From positions 42,922 through 106,921 of the forward strand of contig JABIFG010000234.1 in NCBI GenBank assembly GCA_018650795.1: a stretch of 64,000 nt of DNA. The letters run 5' to 3'. The notes beneath the pieces are model-generated. The model was not told the DNA's origin. It saw only the letters and a list, made by a program, of their open reading frames with translations, and did no database searches. Position numbers and translations under genes: made by a program. Below, one piece after another: positions 9,077-17,933 of this stretch (position 1 is its first letter; each line of letters starts with the position of its first letter). Source of the DNA: Fidelibacterota bacterium. Its GTDB lineage: Bacteria; Fidelibacterota; UBA8477; JABMPR01.

Positions 9077-9481
9077 ATGAAGGTCACCAAAATCAGTCAT
9101 GTAGCTATTGCTGGAGAAAACCCCGAGCAAGCAAGAATTCTTTATGAGGATATTCTGGGACTGAGTTTCACTGGGTCAGAGCAAGTTGAAAGAGAAGGGG
9201 TTAATACCCATTTTTACGGTGTGGGAGAATCCAATATTGAGATTTTAGAGCCACTTTCCATGGATTCATCTGTTGGCAAATTTCTTGAAAAACGAGGTCC
9301 TGGTCTCCACCATATTGCCCTGGAAGTGGAAGGCTTGGACGAATACATCAAAAAACTCAAAGCAGCCGGGATTACTCTACTTAGTGACGAACCTCAAGCT
9401 GGTGCACATGGTATGCGGATCATATTTATCCATCCTAAATCTACAGGCGGTGTTTTAATCGAATTGTGTGAGCAGGCATAA
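9077..9481 (+). CDS. mce: Methylmalonyl-CoA epimerase
   Basis: The 134-residue glyoxalase-fold metalloenzyme interconverts the 2R and 2S forms of methylmalonyl-CoA in propionate metabolism. The two beta-alpha-beta-beta-beta modules and metal ligands are visible: His8 (ISHVAI), His79 (GLHHIAL) and Glu129 (VLIEL). The ATG at 9077 has GGAG nine bases upstream and gives the usual family length; an in-frame start at 9038 would run into dacB. The mutase and propionyl-CoA carboxylase partners are not in this window. Confidence 0.92.
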   Translation: MKVTKISHVAIAGENPEQARILYEDILGLSFTGSEQVEREGVNTHFYGVGESNIEILEPLSMDSSVGKFLEKRGPGLHHIALEVEGLDEYIKKLKAAGITLLSDEPQAGAHGMRIIFIHPKSTGGVLIELCEQA

Positions 9482-9591
9482 CTGTTCACGATTTAGCAAG
9501 TAACATTACTGAGTTATTGGTATCTCATGAATGGTTACTAATTTGGTAATCATTATTGGTAAATAAATTAGCAAGATGAGGATATAAAACT
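9482..9591 (+). promoter_or_regulatory. Leader region of the DUF2249 operon with short direct repeats
   Basis: This 110-base A/T-rich gap contains three copies of TTGGTA at 9517, 9543 and 9556, spaced 26 and 13 bases apart, and two copies of TTAGCAAG at 9493 and 9568. The even spacing could place binding sites on nearly the same helix face. In A/T-rich DNA this could also be chance. No clear FNR-type palindrome is present. A GAGG near 9578 is the likely ribosome site for the GTG start at 9592. Confidence 0.3.
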
Positions 9592-10143
9592 GTGAACAGT
9601 TCAAATTCAGATAAAATAGTAACCCTGGATGTCAGAGCCGGTCTAGCAGCTGGTGTTGATCCCTTTCAGGAGATCATGGCTGCGAAACAGAAGTTAGCCG
9701 ATGATGAGACGCTCCAGGTAATAAATACTTTCGAACCTATTCCACTGATTAATAAATTTAAAACTATGGGCTATGAATCTTGGACAGAGCGACCAGAACC
9801 TGGAGTTATTCACACCTTTTTTAAAAAAGTTCAAGCAGATGTTCAAGTGGAGGAGGTATCAGAAAATTTGGCTCCAAATGAGCAGGACTTTCAAAAGCAG
9901 TTGGAATCTTTTTGCAATAAAACTCAGCCTCTGGATGTTAGACATCTTGAAATGCCGGAACCAATGGTCGAAATACTTAAAGCACTAGAATCGCTTCCTG
10001 AGAATTACGCCCTATTTGTAGAGCATAAAAAGATGCCGCAATTTTTATTTCCTGAGTTAAAAGATAGAAACTACTCGATTGTGGCAAATGAGATTGATTC
10101 CAATCATATCCAATTGCTTATTTACAAATCCACCTCGAGCTAA
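9592..10143 (+). CDS. Tandem DUF2249 domain protein
   Basis: The 183-residue soluble protein has two copies of DUF2249, at about residues 8-77 and 110-180. Each opens with an LDVR motif (VTLDVRAG and QPLDVRHL). The first copy keeps the FEPIPL loop typical of the family, while the second has diverged there. DUF2249 is a small domain of unknown function related to the TusA/SirA fold, often found near nitric-oxide or anaerobic-respiration genes. The start is GTG. Three bases after its stop begins an oxidase-like membrane protein, followed by a MIP18 gene, so the three form one unit. The biochemical role is not known. Confidence 0.72.
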   Translation: MNSSNSDKIVTLDVRAGLAAGVDPFQEIMAAKQKLADDETLQVINTFEPIPLINKFKTMGYESWTERPEPGVIHTFFKKVQADVQVEEVSENLAPNEQDFQKQLESFCNKTQPLDVRHLEMPEPMVEILKALESLPENYALFVEHKKMPQFLFPELKDRNYSIVANEIDSNHIQLLIYKSTSS

Positions 10144-10146
10144 GCC

Positions 10147-11436
10147 TTGAATAATTTGCAAACAGGCAACGCTCCATCCCTTTCAGTTGTTGTCCCGCAC
10201 TTCATTTTTAGTGCCCTCTCCTTCCTATGCCTAACTGTCTTTATTATTCTTGCAGGCACTGATGTATTAGGTCCCTATTTTAGTGGTAAGCTTGTGGCAA
10301 TCACGCATCTCGCCGTATTAGGTTGGGCTTCCATGCTGGCCTTTGGAGCCTTGTACCAATTGATTCCGGTCGTGTTTGAAACGGCGCTTTACAGTGAGCT
10401 ATTAGCAAAAATTACTTTCTGGATATTTGCAGTAGCCATCCTTTTACTGGTATATTCTTTTTGGACAAGCTCATACGGTACCACACTCATATATGCCTCA
10501 TCGCTTATGTTTATTGCAGTTTCTGGATTTATTGGAAATGTTCTATTCTCTAAGAGAATGGGAAAGCAAAATATTCAATCGAGATATGTGGTAACCGCCA
10601 TTCTGTGGCTACTTCTGGCAGCATTATTAGGACTATTAATTGCCATCAACTTCAAATATCCATTCTTGTCACAGATCCACCTACATTATCTGAAGATACA
10701 TGCTCACCTCGGGTTAGTGGGCTGGTTTGTTACGCTCATTGTAGGTGTATCATCATCGCTGATCCCCATGTTCTTGATCTCCCATAACCTCAAGGAAGAC
10801 AAATTAAATTATGCCTATTATTTGATAAATGGTGGGCTTTTACTCCTTAGCCTTGATTGGTTGGTGTTGCAGGGTACTGTGCTCGTACCAGTTTATTGGA
10901 TGAGTATATCTTTGGGAATTATTCTCTATCTGGTTTTTGTCTGGGAGGTCTATCAAAAACGATTGCGGAAAGAGCTGGATGTAGGTATGAAACATACATT
11001 AATTTCCGTTCTATCCATGCTACTACCAATTCTTCTCAGCTTAACTGTCATGCTGAAACTTGATTTCCAAAACTCATTTCATCTCAGGGCAACCACGCTG
11101 TATGGCTTTTCTATTATTTTTGGCTTAATCACTCCGATTATCCTTGGTCAAACATACAAAACCTTACCCTTTATTATCTGGCTCCACAAATACAAACAAT
11201 TGGTTGGAAAGTATAAAACCCCCTTGCCTAAGGAACTCTATTCCGAACAGTTAGCAAATTTACAGTTTTACAGCTATAATCTCGCGATCATTGTACTGGT
11301 AACTGCAATAATTTCGGATAGTATCTGGATGATTAGAATAGGTAGCTATACACTTCTGGTAACTGCAATCCTCTATAATCTCAATGTGTTTAAGATTATT
11401 TTCCATAAAGTTAAAACAGAAAGCAACTCAACATGA
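10147..11436 (+). CDS. Polytopic membrane protein resembling haem-copper oxidase subunit I / NnrS
   Basis: The 429-residue protein has about twelve hydrophobic helices. A 21-residue unit occurs twice: it begins HLxxxGW and ends in IP, at His54-Pro74 and His187-Pro207, and a looser third copy starts at His312. Regular membrane histidines of this kind occur in haem-copper oxidase subunit I relatives and NnrS. The full ligand set for a working oxidase (paired histidines for CuB and two haems) is not apparent, so I do not call it an oxidase. A haem- or copper-binding or sensing role is inference. It starts with TTG three bases after the DUF2249 gene and overlaps the next gene by four bases. Confidence 0.65.
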   Translation: MNNLQTGNAPSLSVVVPHFIFSALSFLCLTVFIILAGTDVLGPYFSGKLVAITHLAVLGWASMLAFGALYQLIPVVFETALYSELLAKITFWIFAVAILLLVYSFWTSSYGTTLIYASSLMFIAVSGFIGNVLFSKRMGKQNIQSRYVVTAILWLLLAALLGLLIAINFKYPFLSQIHLHYLKIHAHLGLVGWFVTLIVGVSSSLIPMFLISHNLKEDKLNYAYYLINGGLLLLSLDWLVLQGTVLVPVYWMSISLGIILYLVFVWEVYQKRLRKELDVGMKHTLISVLSMLLPILLSLTVMLKLDFQNSFHLRATTLYGFSIIFGLITPIILGQTYKTLPFIIWLHKYKQLVGKYKTPLPKELYSEQLANLQFYSYNLAIIVLVTAIISDSIWMIRIGSYTLLVTAILYNLNVFKIIFHKVKTESNST

Positions 11437-11753
11437 AAACCCCCGATGAGATTAAAGAAATTGAATCTGAACTTGAACAAATATTATATGGTGTTATGGA
11501 TCCAGAGATTGAACTTAACATTGTAGATCTGGGATTAATATATTCGCTTAGCTATGATGGCCAGAGTCAAGTTGAGGTTAAGATGACATTCTCTACTCCA
11601 GCCTGTCCCCTGGGTGATGCCATTTTAATGAATATCAGACAATCCATCGCAAATGTATACCCTGAGTTTGAAGTTGATATTGAAGTCGTATTTGAACCCA
11701 TCTGGAATTCAGAGATGATCAGCGAAAAGGGTCGCTTGTTACTTGGTATGTAA
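11433..11753 (+). CDS. MIP18/DUF59 family metal-sulfur cluster assembly factor
   Basis: The 106-residue protein contains one MIP18 (DUF59) domain over most of its length: VMDPEIELNIVDLGLIY at the start, then TPACPLGD with the conserved reactive Cys. Relatives such as SufT and PaaD help deliver or mature Fe-S clusters on client proteins. It overlaps the oxidase-like membrane protein as ATGA, so the two are probably translationally coupled and it may serve metal-site assembly for that protein. The family call is firm; the client is unknown. Confidence 0.88.
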   Translation: MKTPDEIKEIESELEQILYGVMDPEIELNIVDLGLIYSLSYDGQSQVEVKMTFSTPACPLGDAILMNIRQSIANVYPEFEVDIEVVFEPIWNSEMISEKGRLLLGM

Positions 11754-11763
11754 TTGTGGTCGA

Positions 11764-11792
11764 CTAACACTTCTATTACTTTTGAAGTGTAG
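11764..11792 (+). terminator. Stem-loop after the MIP18 gene
   Basis: A perfect 7-base stem (ACACTTC at 11767-11773 with GAAGTGT at 11784-11790) encloses a 10-base loop, and CT/AG can extend it past one bulged base. It lies between the MIP18 stop and uvrC. There is no T-run after it, so it is only a weak terminator candidate and may be a leader structure for uvrC. Confidence 0.3.
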
Positions 11793-11862
11793 CTTAAGCA
11801 TATCACACCTGGGATGACAAGAAAACTCAAGCTTTCGTCCTTCACTATTTTAGATTTTCAGC

Positions 11863-13689
11863 ATGAGTACAACTGAAGCCCCCTATAAGGCCAAACTAAA
11901 AGATTTGCCAACCCAGCCCGGGGTCTATTTCTACTATGATAAAAATGGTAAGATTATTTATATCGGTAAAGCCAAAGTACTAAAAAACCGTGTTAAATCA
12001 TACTTTACTGGTACTCCAGATAGCCCCAAGACCGCCCGTCTCATTGCCAGAATCTGGGATCTTCAAACTCTGGTAACCCGTACTGAAGTGGAAGCCTTGC
12101 TTACTGAGGCAAATCTGATCAAACAACATCGTCCGCGCTTTAATATCGATTTACGTGATGATAAGACTTTTCCATATATTCGTATTACCAATGAGGATTA
12201 CCCTCAGGTCTTTGTAGCCCGTAACATTGTGAAGGATGGGTCTATCTATTATGGACCCTATACTAATGTTAAGGGACTTCGTGCCGCCCTGGCTGTTATC
12301 AAACGCATCTTTACCATCCGGAGTTGTAGCTACCGCATGGATGATGAATCTGTAGCAGCAAAAAAGGTCCAGTTGTGTCTCGATTATCATATTGGCAAAT
12401 GTGATGGTCCCTGTCAGGGTTTGATCACCAGAGCTGATTATGCTGAAATGATCAACCGTGTTGAGGACTTCCTGAAGGGCAGGACTGACAATGTGGATAC
12501 TTACCTCTCAGATAAAATGCAGCAGGCTGCTAATAACCAAGAGTATGAGCATGCCGCGCGGCATCGTGATCAATTAGAAGCAGTCAGGTCATATGTGAGT
12601 CGGCAGCGTCTGAAAACCAGTGATTTCGAGGATAGGGACGTACTGGGTGTTGCCAGACAGGACAACCTGACCTGTGGCATTCTCATTCGAATTAGAGCAG
12701 GGAAACTCATTGGGAAGGAACAATTTCGATTTCGCGGAACAGAAGATGAAAATTTGCCCAGTATTCTCAGTCGTATGATCACCCGGGTTTATGAAGATGC
12801 CTCATTTATCCCACGGGAAATCTTGGTCCCTGATAAAATCGCTGATGTGGATATGATTCATGCCTGGCTCAAAGATGTTTCAGGCGTGAAGATAAATTTT
12901 ATCAGACCTCAAAAAGGGGAGAAGAAGACACTATCAGATCTGGCAGAGCGCAATGCTGAACTGGTATTGAAAGATTGGGCACTGGAACAGGCTCAGCGAG
13001 TTGAGATTGTACCCAAAATGGTTCGTTCCCTACAGGAAGATCTGAATCTCCCTGCACCACCACGCCGTATCGAAGGCTATGATATTTCCCACCTGGGCGG
13101 AACTGAGACGGTGGCGTCTCTGGTTTGTTTTGTCGACGGAAAGCCAGTCAAACGTGAGTACCGCAAATATCAAATCAAGTCGGTAGAGGGCATCGATGAT
13201 TTCGCCAGTATGAAAGAAGTCATTCATCGTAGATACACCAGAGTAAAGGCTGAGGGCTTACCGGAAGCAGATTTAATACTTATCGATGGTGGCAAGGGTC
13301 AGCTCAGTGCTGCTGTAGAAGTGCTGGAACGATTAGGCTTATCCCATATTCCCATTCTGGGTTTGGCTAAACGTCTTGAAGAAGTATTTCTGCCTGGAGA
13401 ATCTCTTTCGTTGGGAATTCCCAAAACAAGTCCCTCCATCATTCTGTTGCGACGTATTAGAGATGAAGCCCATCGCTTTGCCATTACCTTTCAAAGAAAT
13501 CGGAGGGGTAAAGCCATGGTCCACTCTGCCCTGGATGATATCGAAGGTATCGGCCAGTCCAGGCGTGTCGCTTTGATCAAATACTTCCGATCTTTAAAAA
13601 ATATTAAGAATGCCAGCGTGGAAGAAATCGCTCACGTTCCAGGGATTTCACTCATCATGGCGACAAGGATAAAAGAGGGGTTAAGCTAA
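11863..13689 (+). CDS. uvrC: UvrABC system protein C (excinuclease subunit)
   Basis: This 608-residue nuclease makes both incisions around lesions in nucleotide excision repair. The order is canonical. A GIY-YIG domain comes first (PGVYFYYDKNGKIIYIGKA, about 18-36). It is followed by a Cys-containing linker, a UVR motif near residue 210 (DKMQQAANNQEYEHAARHRD), the RNase H-like second nuclease (YDISHLGG, and LILIDGGKGQL with catalytic Asp) and a C-terminal tandem helix-hairpin-helix. The length is normal. Its TAA shares one base with the ATG of the next gene. Confidence 0.96.
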   Translation: MSTTEAPYKAKLKDLPTQPGVYFYYDKNGKIIYIGKAKVLKNRVKSYFTGTPDSPKTARLIARIWDLQTLVTRTEVEALLTEANLIKQHRPRFNIDLRDDKTFPYIRITNEDYPQVFVARNIVKDGSIYYGPYTNVKGLRAALAVIKRIFTIRSCSYRMDDESVAAKKVQLCLDYHIGKCDGPCQGLITRADYAEMINRVEDFLKGRTDNVDTYLSDKMQQAANNQEYEHAARHRDQLEAVRSYVSRQRLKTSDFEDRDVLGVARQDNLTCGILIRIRAGKLIGKEQFRFRGTEDENLPSILSRMITRVYEDASFIPREILVPDKIADVDMIHAWLKDVSGVKINFIRPQKGEKKTLSDLAERNAELVLKDWALEQAQRVEIVPKMVRSLQEDLNLPAPPRRIEGYDISHLGGTETVASLVCFVDGKPVKREYRKYQIKSVEGIDDFASMKEVIHRRYTRVKAEGLPEADLILIDGGKGQLSAAVEVLERLGLSHIPILGLAKRLEEVFLPGESLSLGIPKTSPSIILLRRIRDEAHRFAITFQRNRRGKAMVHSALDDIEGIGQSRRVALIKYFRSLKNIKNASVEEIAHVPGISLIMATRIKEGLS

Positions 13690-14321
13690 TGGTCTTCGAT
13701 TTTACTGAAAAAGAAAAAGGGATTCAACCCCGTACCATCTGGTGTCTGGGAAGAAATTATGCGAAGCATGCGGAAGAATTGGGTAATGCGGTTGAAGCCA
13801 AACCCCTGGTTTTTCAAAAGGGTCTGAATGCCCTAGTGCCCATGCAGAGAACCCAGGTGCTATTCCCTGATCATGGTGAAGTCCACTATGAAACTGAAAT
13901 TATTGTACTCATGGACCGCAATGAAAAAGGATCCTTTATCACAGCCATAGGGTTAGGTTTGGATCTTACCCTCCGTGATCTGCAAAGTGATCTTAAAGCA
14001 GCAGGTAAACCCTGGACACTGGCAAAATCATTCGACGGTGCCGCTATTGTCAGTCGATTTATTTCTAGGAATGAAATTCCTTCCTTAAATCAGATTCGGT
14101 TTAGCATGCTTCTTAACGGGGAAATCCGACAGAGGGGAGACAGCAGCGAGATGATACTTCCCCTTGAAAAGATTCCGGACTATCTGGAGGAATATACTGA
14201 CTTGCAACCCGGCGATATTATCTTCACCGGTACACCAGAAGGTGTGGGTGTCCTGAATCCTGGAGATGAAGTAAGTCTGGATTTAGCGGGTCACCATATG
14301 GGAACGATCAGATTCAGTTGA
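13689..14321 (+). CDS. Fumarylacetoacetate hydrolase family protein (FAHD1-like)
   Basis: This compact 210-residue protein contains a single FAH catalytic domain. The segment CLGRNYAKHAEELGN at the front matches the small FAHD1/YcgM type, which cleave acylpyruvates or decarboxylate oxaloacetate. Metal ligands are expected in HYETEI (Glu-X-Glu) and at Asp in GLDLTLRDLQ, and GDIIFTGTPEGVG is the conserved C-terminal signature. The substrate cannot be told from sequence. The start overlaps the uvrC stop by one base, so the two are co-transcribed without an obvious functional link. Confidence 0.88.
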   Translation: MVFDFTEKEKGIQPRTIWCLGRNYAKHAEELGNAVEAKPLVFQKGLNALVPMQRTQVLFPDHGEVHYETEIIVLMDRNEKGSFITAIGLGLDLTLRDLQSDLKAAGKPWTLAKSFDGAAIVSRFISRNEIPSLNQIRFSMLLNGEIRQRGDSSEMILPLEKIPDYLEEYTDLQPGDIIFTGTPEGVGVLNPGDEVSLDLAGHHMGTIRFS

Positions 14322-14415
14322 ATACCAGTTCCTAATTCTTAGCACCTCGACTCCGCTCCGTGTGACGACCATGGAGTTTGGTTTAAATAAAAAACAGAAA
14401 GTAAACATTTATAAT

Positions 14416-15999
14416 ATGACCGCCCCCCAAGTCCGCGTCCGTTTTGCCCCCAGCCCCACAGGCTTTTTACACATTGGTGGTGTAAGAACTGCTCTATTTA
14501 ACTGGTTATTCGCCCGCCAGCATGGTGGCCAATTCATACTCCGCGTCGATGATACAGATCAAGCTAGAAATGTACATGAAGCACTCCAACCGATCATGGA
14601 GGGATTCAAATGGCTGGGAATCGATTGGGATGAGGGTCCAGGTATGGGTGGACCCCATGCTCCCTATTTCCAATCCCAACGCTCAGATATTTATGCTGAA
14701 GCCGTTGAAAAACTGCTGAGAGATGGCTTTGCCTATAGAGATTTTTCAAGACAGGAAGAGTTTGCCCAGGAGCGACAGGCTGCTGAAAAGGAAAAACGCC
14801 AGTTCATTTACAGCCGTACCTGGATGGCCGAAACTGATGAAGATGTCAGGAAATATGAGGCTGAAGGGCGTGAATCTATCGTTCGTCTCAAAATGCCCCG
14901 GGAAGGCAAATGTGAATTCCACGATTTGATTCGTGGCGACATGTCCTTTGAATGGGCAGGAGAACAAGATCATGTTATTCAGCGCAAGGATGGATCCTGT
15001 CTCTACCATCTGACCAGTGTGGTTGATGATGGTGCTTTTGAAATAAGTCACGTGATACGAGCCATCGAACATCTTCCCAATACACCTCGACAGATATTTA
15101 TTGCTCAGAGTCTTGGTCTTGAGTTGCCGGTTTATGCTCACCTGCCCTTTGTAGCCGAGCCTGGAAGCTCCAATAAGCTGAGTAAACGGAAGCTAGATAA
15201 ATATTTAAAGAACAGGGACTTCAAGGTCTTATATGATCATGGTGCCAGCATAGCTGAGAAAATTGGATTTTCTGCTTCACCGGAAACTTTTAACCCAGTG
15301 ATCGTTGATTTTTATCGTGAAATCGGGTTTCTCCCCGATGCTATTGTCAATTATTTGCTCTTGTTAGGCTGGTCTCTGGATGACAAGACCGAAGAGTTTA
15401 CCCGGGAAGCCATGATTCGAGATTTCAGCCTGGAACGCATCAACAAAGCTCCTGCTAGTTTCGACCCACAAAAATTGACCTCCTTCCAGAGTCGATATAT
15501 GTGGCGACTTGAAATGGATGAAAAGTTGAATATGGTACTTCCTTTTCTTGAAAAAGCCGGATTCATCGCAGCACCAGCCTCAACAGAAGCAAAATCTAAG
15601 GTGAGTGCTATTTTGGAGGCCGCCAATGAGCGGATATCATTTGCCGGGGATATTCTGGATTATGCAGAATTCTTCCAGAATGATGATCAATTTGATTACG
15701 AAGAGAAAGCATTTAGGAAGCGTCTCGTCAACGCAGAAGCTCAACGCGAATTACTGGGCAAACTGAAAGTAGCATTACCTGATGTTGAGGACTATTCTGC
15801 AGAAAATCTCGATAATTTCCTGCACTCATTTGTCGAACAGGAAGGTGTAGGAATGGGGATGATCGTCCATGCACTCCGCGTAGCGATTACTGGCAAATCA
15901 GTTGGTTTCGGTCTGTTTGAAATCATGGCGATTATTGGGAAAGATAGCTGTATGAATCGGATTGATCGAGCTCTCCAACTCGTAGCCCAACAACAATAA
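14416..15999 (+). CDS. gltX: Glutamate--tRNA ligase
   Basis: The class I synthetase charges tRNA-Glu. The Rossmann motif HIGG lies in APSPTGFLHIGGVRTALFN and the KLSKR motif is intact. I chose the ATG at 14416 because family members begin only a few residues before VRVRFAPSPTG; the frame stays open upstream to 14362, with another ATG at 14371. At 527 residues it is longer than the usual 460-500. About 35 extra residues follow KLSKR, before the conserved GFLPDAIVNYLLLLGW. Because glnS is the next gene, this enzyme need not misacylate tRNA-Gln. Confidence 0.93.
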   Translation: MTAPQVRVRFAPSPTGFLHIGGVRTALFNWLFARQHGGQFILRVDDTDQARNVHEALQPIMEGFKWLGIDWDEGPGMGGPHAPYFQSQRSDIYAEAVEKLLRDGFAYRDFSRQEEFAQERQAAEKEKRQFIYSRTWMAETDEDVRKYEAEGRESIVRLKMPREGKCEFHDLIRGDMSFEWAGEQDHVIQRKDGSCLYHLTSVVDDGAFEISHVIRAIEHLPNTPRQIFIAQSLGLELPVYAHLPFVAEPGSSNKLSKRKLDKYLKNRDFKVLYDHGASIAEKIGFSASPETFNPVIVDFYREIGFLPDAIVNYLLLLGWSLDDKTEEFTREAMIRDFSLERINKAPASFDPQKLTSFQSRYMWRLEMDEKLNMVLPFLEKAGFIAAPASTEAKSKVSAILEAANERISFAGDILDYAEFFQNDDQFDYEEKAFRKRLVNAEAQRELLGKLKVALPDVEDYSAENLDNFLHSFVEQEGVGMGMIVHALRVAITGKSVGFGLFEIMAIIGKDSCMNRIDRALQLVAQQQ

Positions 16000-16119
16000 A
16001 TCAAACATTGGATTGTTTAAAATTCATCATGGCGATGCAGTCCATGAATATGTATGTTATTTGCTGATTAGTTTTTATGACCAAGCCCTGTAAAAGCAGG
16101 CCACAGATATGAGGATAGT

Positions 16120-17835
16120 ATGGTTGCGAATGTAAACGCATCAATTGATGATAATGCCGCTGAAACCCCTGGAAAACCACTGAATTTTGTTGAAGAGATC
16201 CTTAATGATCATCTCAAAACGGGTCGATTTGGCCAGACCGTACATACCCGATTTCCACCAGAACCCAATGGCTATCTGCATATTGGACACGCAAAATCCA
16301 TCGCCCTCAATTTCAGTTTGGCTGAGAAGTACGGTGGGCAGTGCAATCTCCGTTTTGATGACACCAATCCCAGCAAAGAAGAAGCAGAGTATGTTCACTC
16401 AATCAAAGAGGATATCAAATGGTTGGGCTTTGATTGGGAAGACCGAGAATACTATGCCTCTGATTATTTTGATCAGCTCTATGCATGGGCTATTAAGCTT
16501 ATAGAAGATGGACTGGCCTATGTTTGTGATCTGACGCTTGAAGAGGGTCGGGAATATCGTGGTACTCCCACAGAAGCTGGTAAACATAGTCCCTACAGGG
16601 ATCGTTCTGTTGAGGAAAACCTGGATTTATTTGCCAGAATGAAGGCCGGTGAGTTTCCCGATGGTACTCGGACTCTAAAAGCTAAAATTGACATGGCTCA
16701 TCCCAATTTTCACATGAGGGATCCGGTTATTTATCGAATTCTGCATGGTCATCATCATCGAACGGGTGATGATTGGTGTATATACCCTATGTATGATTTC
16801 ACCCATGGACAGTCCGACTCTATTGAAAAAATAACTCAGTCGATTTGTACTCTGGAATTTGAGAATCATCGACCTCTCTATGACTGGTTCTGTGATAAAC
16901 TCGAGATTCACCACCCTCAGCAAATCGAATTTGCCAGGTTAAACCTTACCTACACAGTGATGAGTAAGCGGAAGTTTTTAACACTGGTTAATGAAGGTTT
17001 TGTTAATGGGTGGGATGATCCCAGGATGCCGACTATATCCGGTTTGAGACGACGTGGTTACACTCCTGAATCCATTCGCAACTTCTGTGAATATATCGGT
17101 GTAGCAAAGCACAATAGCGTGGTTGATGTGACTATTCTTGAAAACCACATCCGCGAGCATTTAAATGCTATCGCACCAAGAGTGATGTCAGTCCTCAGAC
17201 CTCTCAAAGTAGTGATTGAAAATTATCCCGAGGGCAAAGTTGAAGAACTTCAGGCTGTAAATAATCCTGAGGACGAGAGTGCTGGTACGCGTGCTGTACC
17301 CTTCACTCGCGAGCTTTATATCGATCATAATGACTTCATGGAAGTCCCAGTAAAGAAATATTTTCGACTTGCTCCAGGCAAAGAAGTAAGATTGCGTTAT
17401 GGGTATATAATCAAATGTGAAGATGTGATCAAGAATGATGCTGGTGAAATTGTCGAATTACGCTGTACAATCGATCCCGATACCCTGGGGAAACAGCCAA
17501 CAGACAGACGAGTTAGGGGAGTTATTCACTGGGTTTCCGCTGACAAGTGTCTTGATGCTGAAATTCGACTTTATGACCGCCTGTTCAGTGTTGAACATCC
17601 AGATAAAGTTGAAGAAGGTCAAGATTTCAGATCAAATATTAATCCTGATTCACTTGAAATTATTCAACATGCCAAAGTTGAACCAGCCCTGAAAAATGTC
17701 AAGTCAGGAGAGCGCTATCAGTTTGAACGTGTTGGCTATTTTAACGTTGATATTGAGAGTACAGTTGATAAGCTTGTATTTAACAGGATTGTGTCCCTCC
17801 GAGATAGTTGGGCGAAAATTGCCCGAAAATCCTGA
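16120..17835 (+). CDS. glnS: Glutamine--tRNA ligase
   Basis: The 571-residue class I synthetase charges tRNA-Gln directly. Visible landmarks are [18 protein letters not shown] (HIGH motif), RFDDTNP, the KMSKS-like VMSKRK, and the C-terminal anticodon-binding beta-barrels. The length matches bacterial GlnRS. It starts at an ATG with GAGGAT upstream. It lies 120 bases after gltX; that gap holds only a weak hairpin and no feature I can name. Confidence 0.96.
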   Translation: MVANVNASIDDNAAETPGKPLNFVEEILNDHLKTGRFGQTVHTRFPPEPNGYLHIGHAKSIALNFSLAEKYGGQCNLRFDDTNPSKEEAEYVHSIKEDIKWLGFDWEDREYYASDYFDQLYAWAIKLIEDGLAYVCDLTLEEGREYRGTPTEAGKHSPYRDRSVEENLDLFARMKAGEFPDGTRTLKAKIDMAHPNFHMRDPVIYRILHGHHHRTGDDWCIYPMYDFTHGQSDSIEKITQSICTLEFENHRPLYDWFCDKLEIHHPQQIEFARLNLTYTVMSKRKFLTLVNEGFVNGWDDPRMPTISGLRRRGYTPESIRNFCEYIGVAKHNSVVDVTILENHIREHLNAIAPRVMSVLRPLKVVIENYPEGKVEELQAVNNPEDESAGTRAVPFTRELYIDHNDFMEVPVKKYFRLAPGKEVRLRYGYIIKCEDVIKNDAGEIVELRCTIDPDTLGKQPTDRRVRGVIHWVSADKCLDAEIRLYDRLFSVEHPDKVEEGQDFRSNINPDSLEIIQHAKVEPALKNVKSGERYQFERVGYFNVDIESTVDKLVFNRIVSLRDSWAKIARKS

Positions 17836-17933
17836 GTAGAGAGTTGAAAAATTAGTTTCAGTATGAGTTCTTGCAATCATGACAGACATAGAATTATTTT
17901 CTTGGCAAGTAATCTGAATAATCTGGGGAGCTT

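Noticed and set aside
10147..11436. Calling the oxidase-like protein a functional cytochrome oxidase or nitric oxide reductase
   Set aside because: The full set of haem and CuB histidines is not apparent, and no subunit II or cytochrome c gene is nearby.
16000..16119. tRNA or riboswitch in the gltX-glnS gap
   Set aside because: No cloverleaf arms or known aptamer core are visible, only a short CCTG/CAGG stem.
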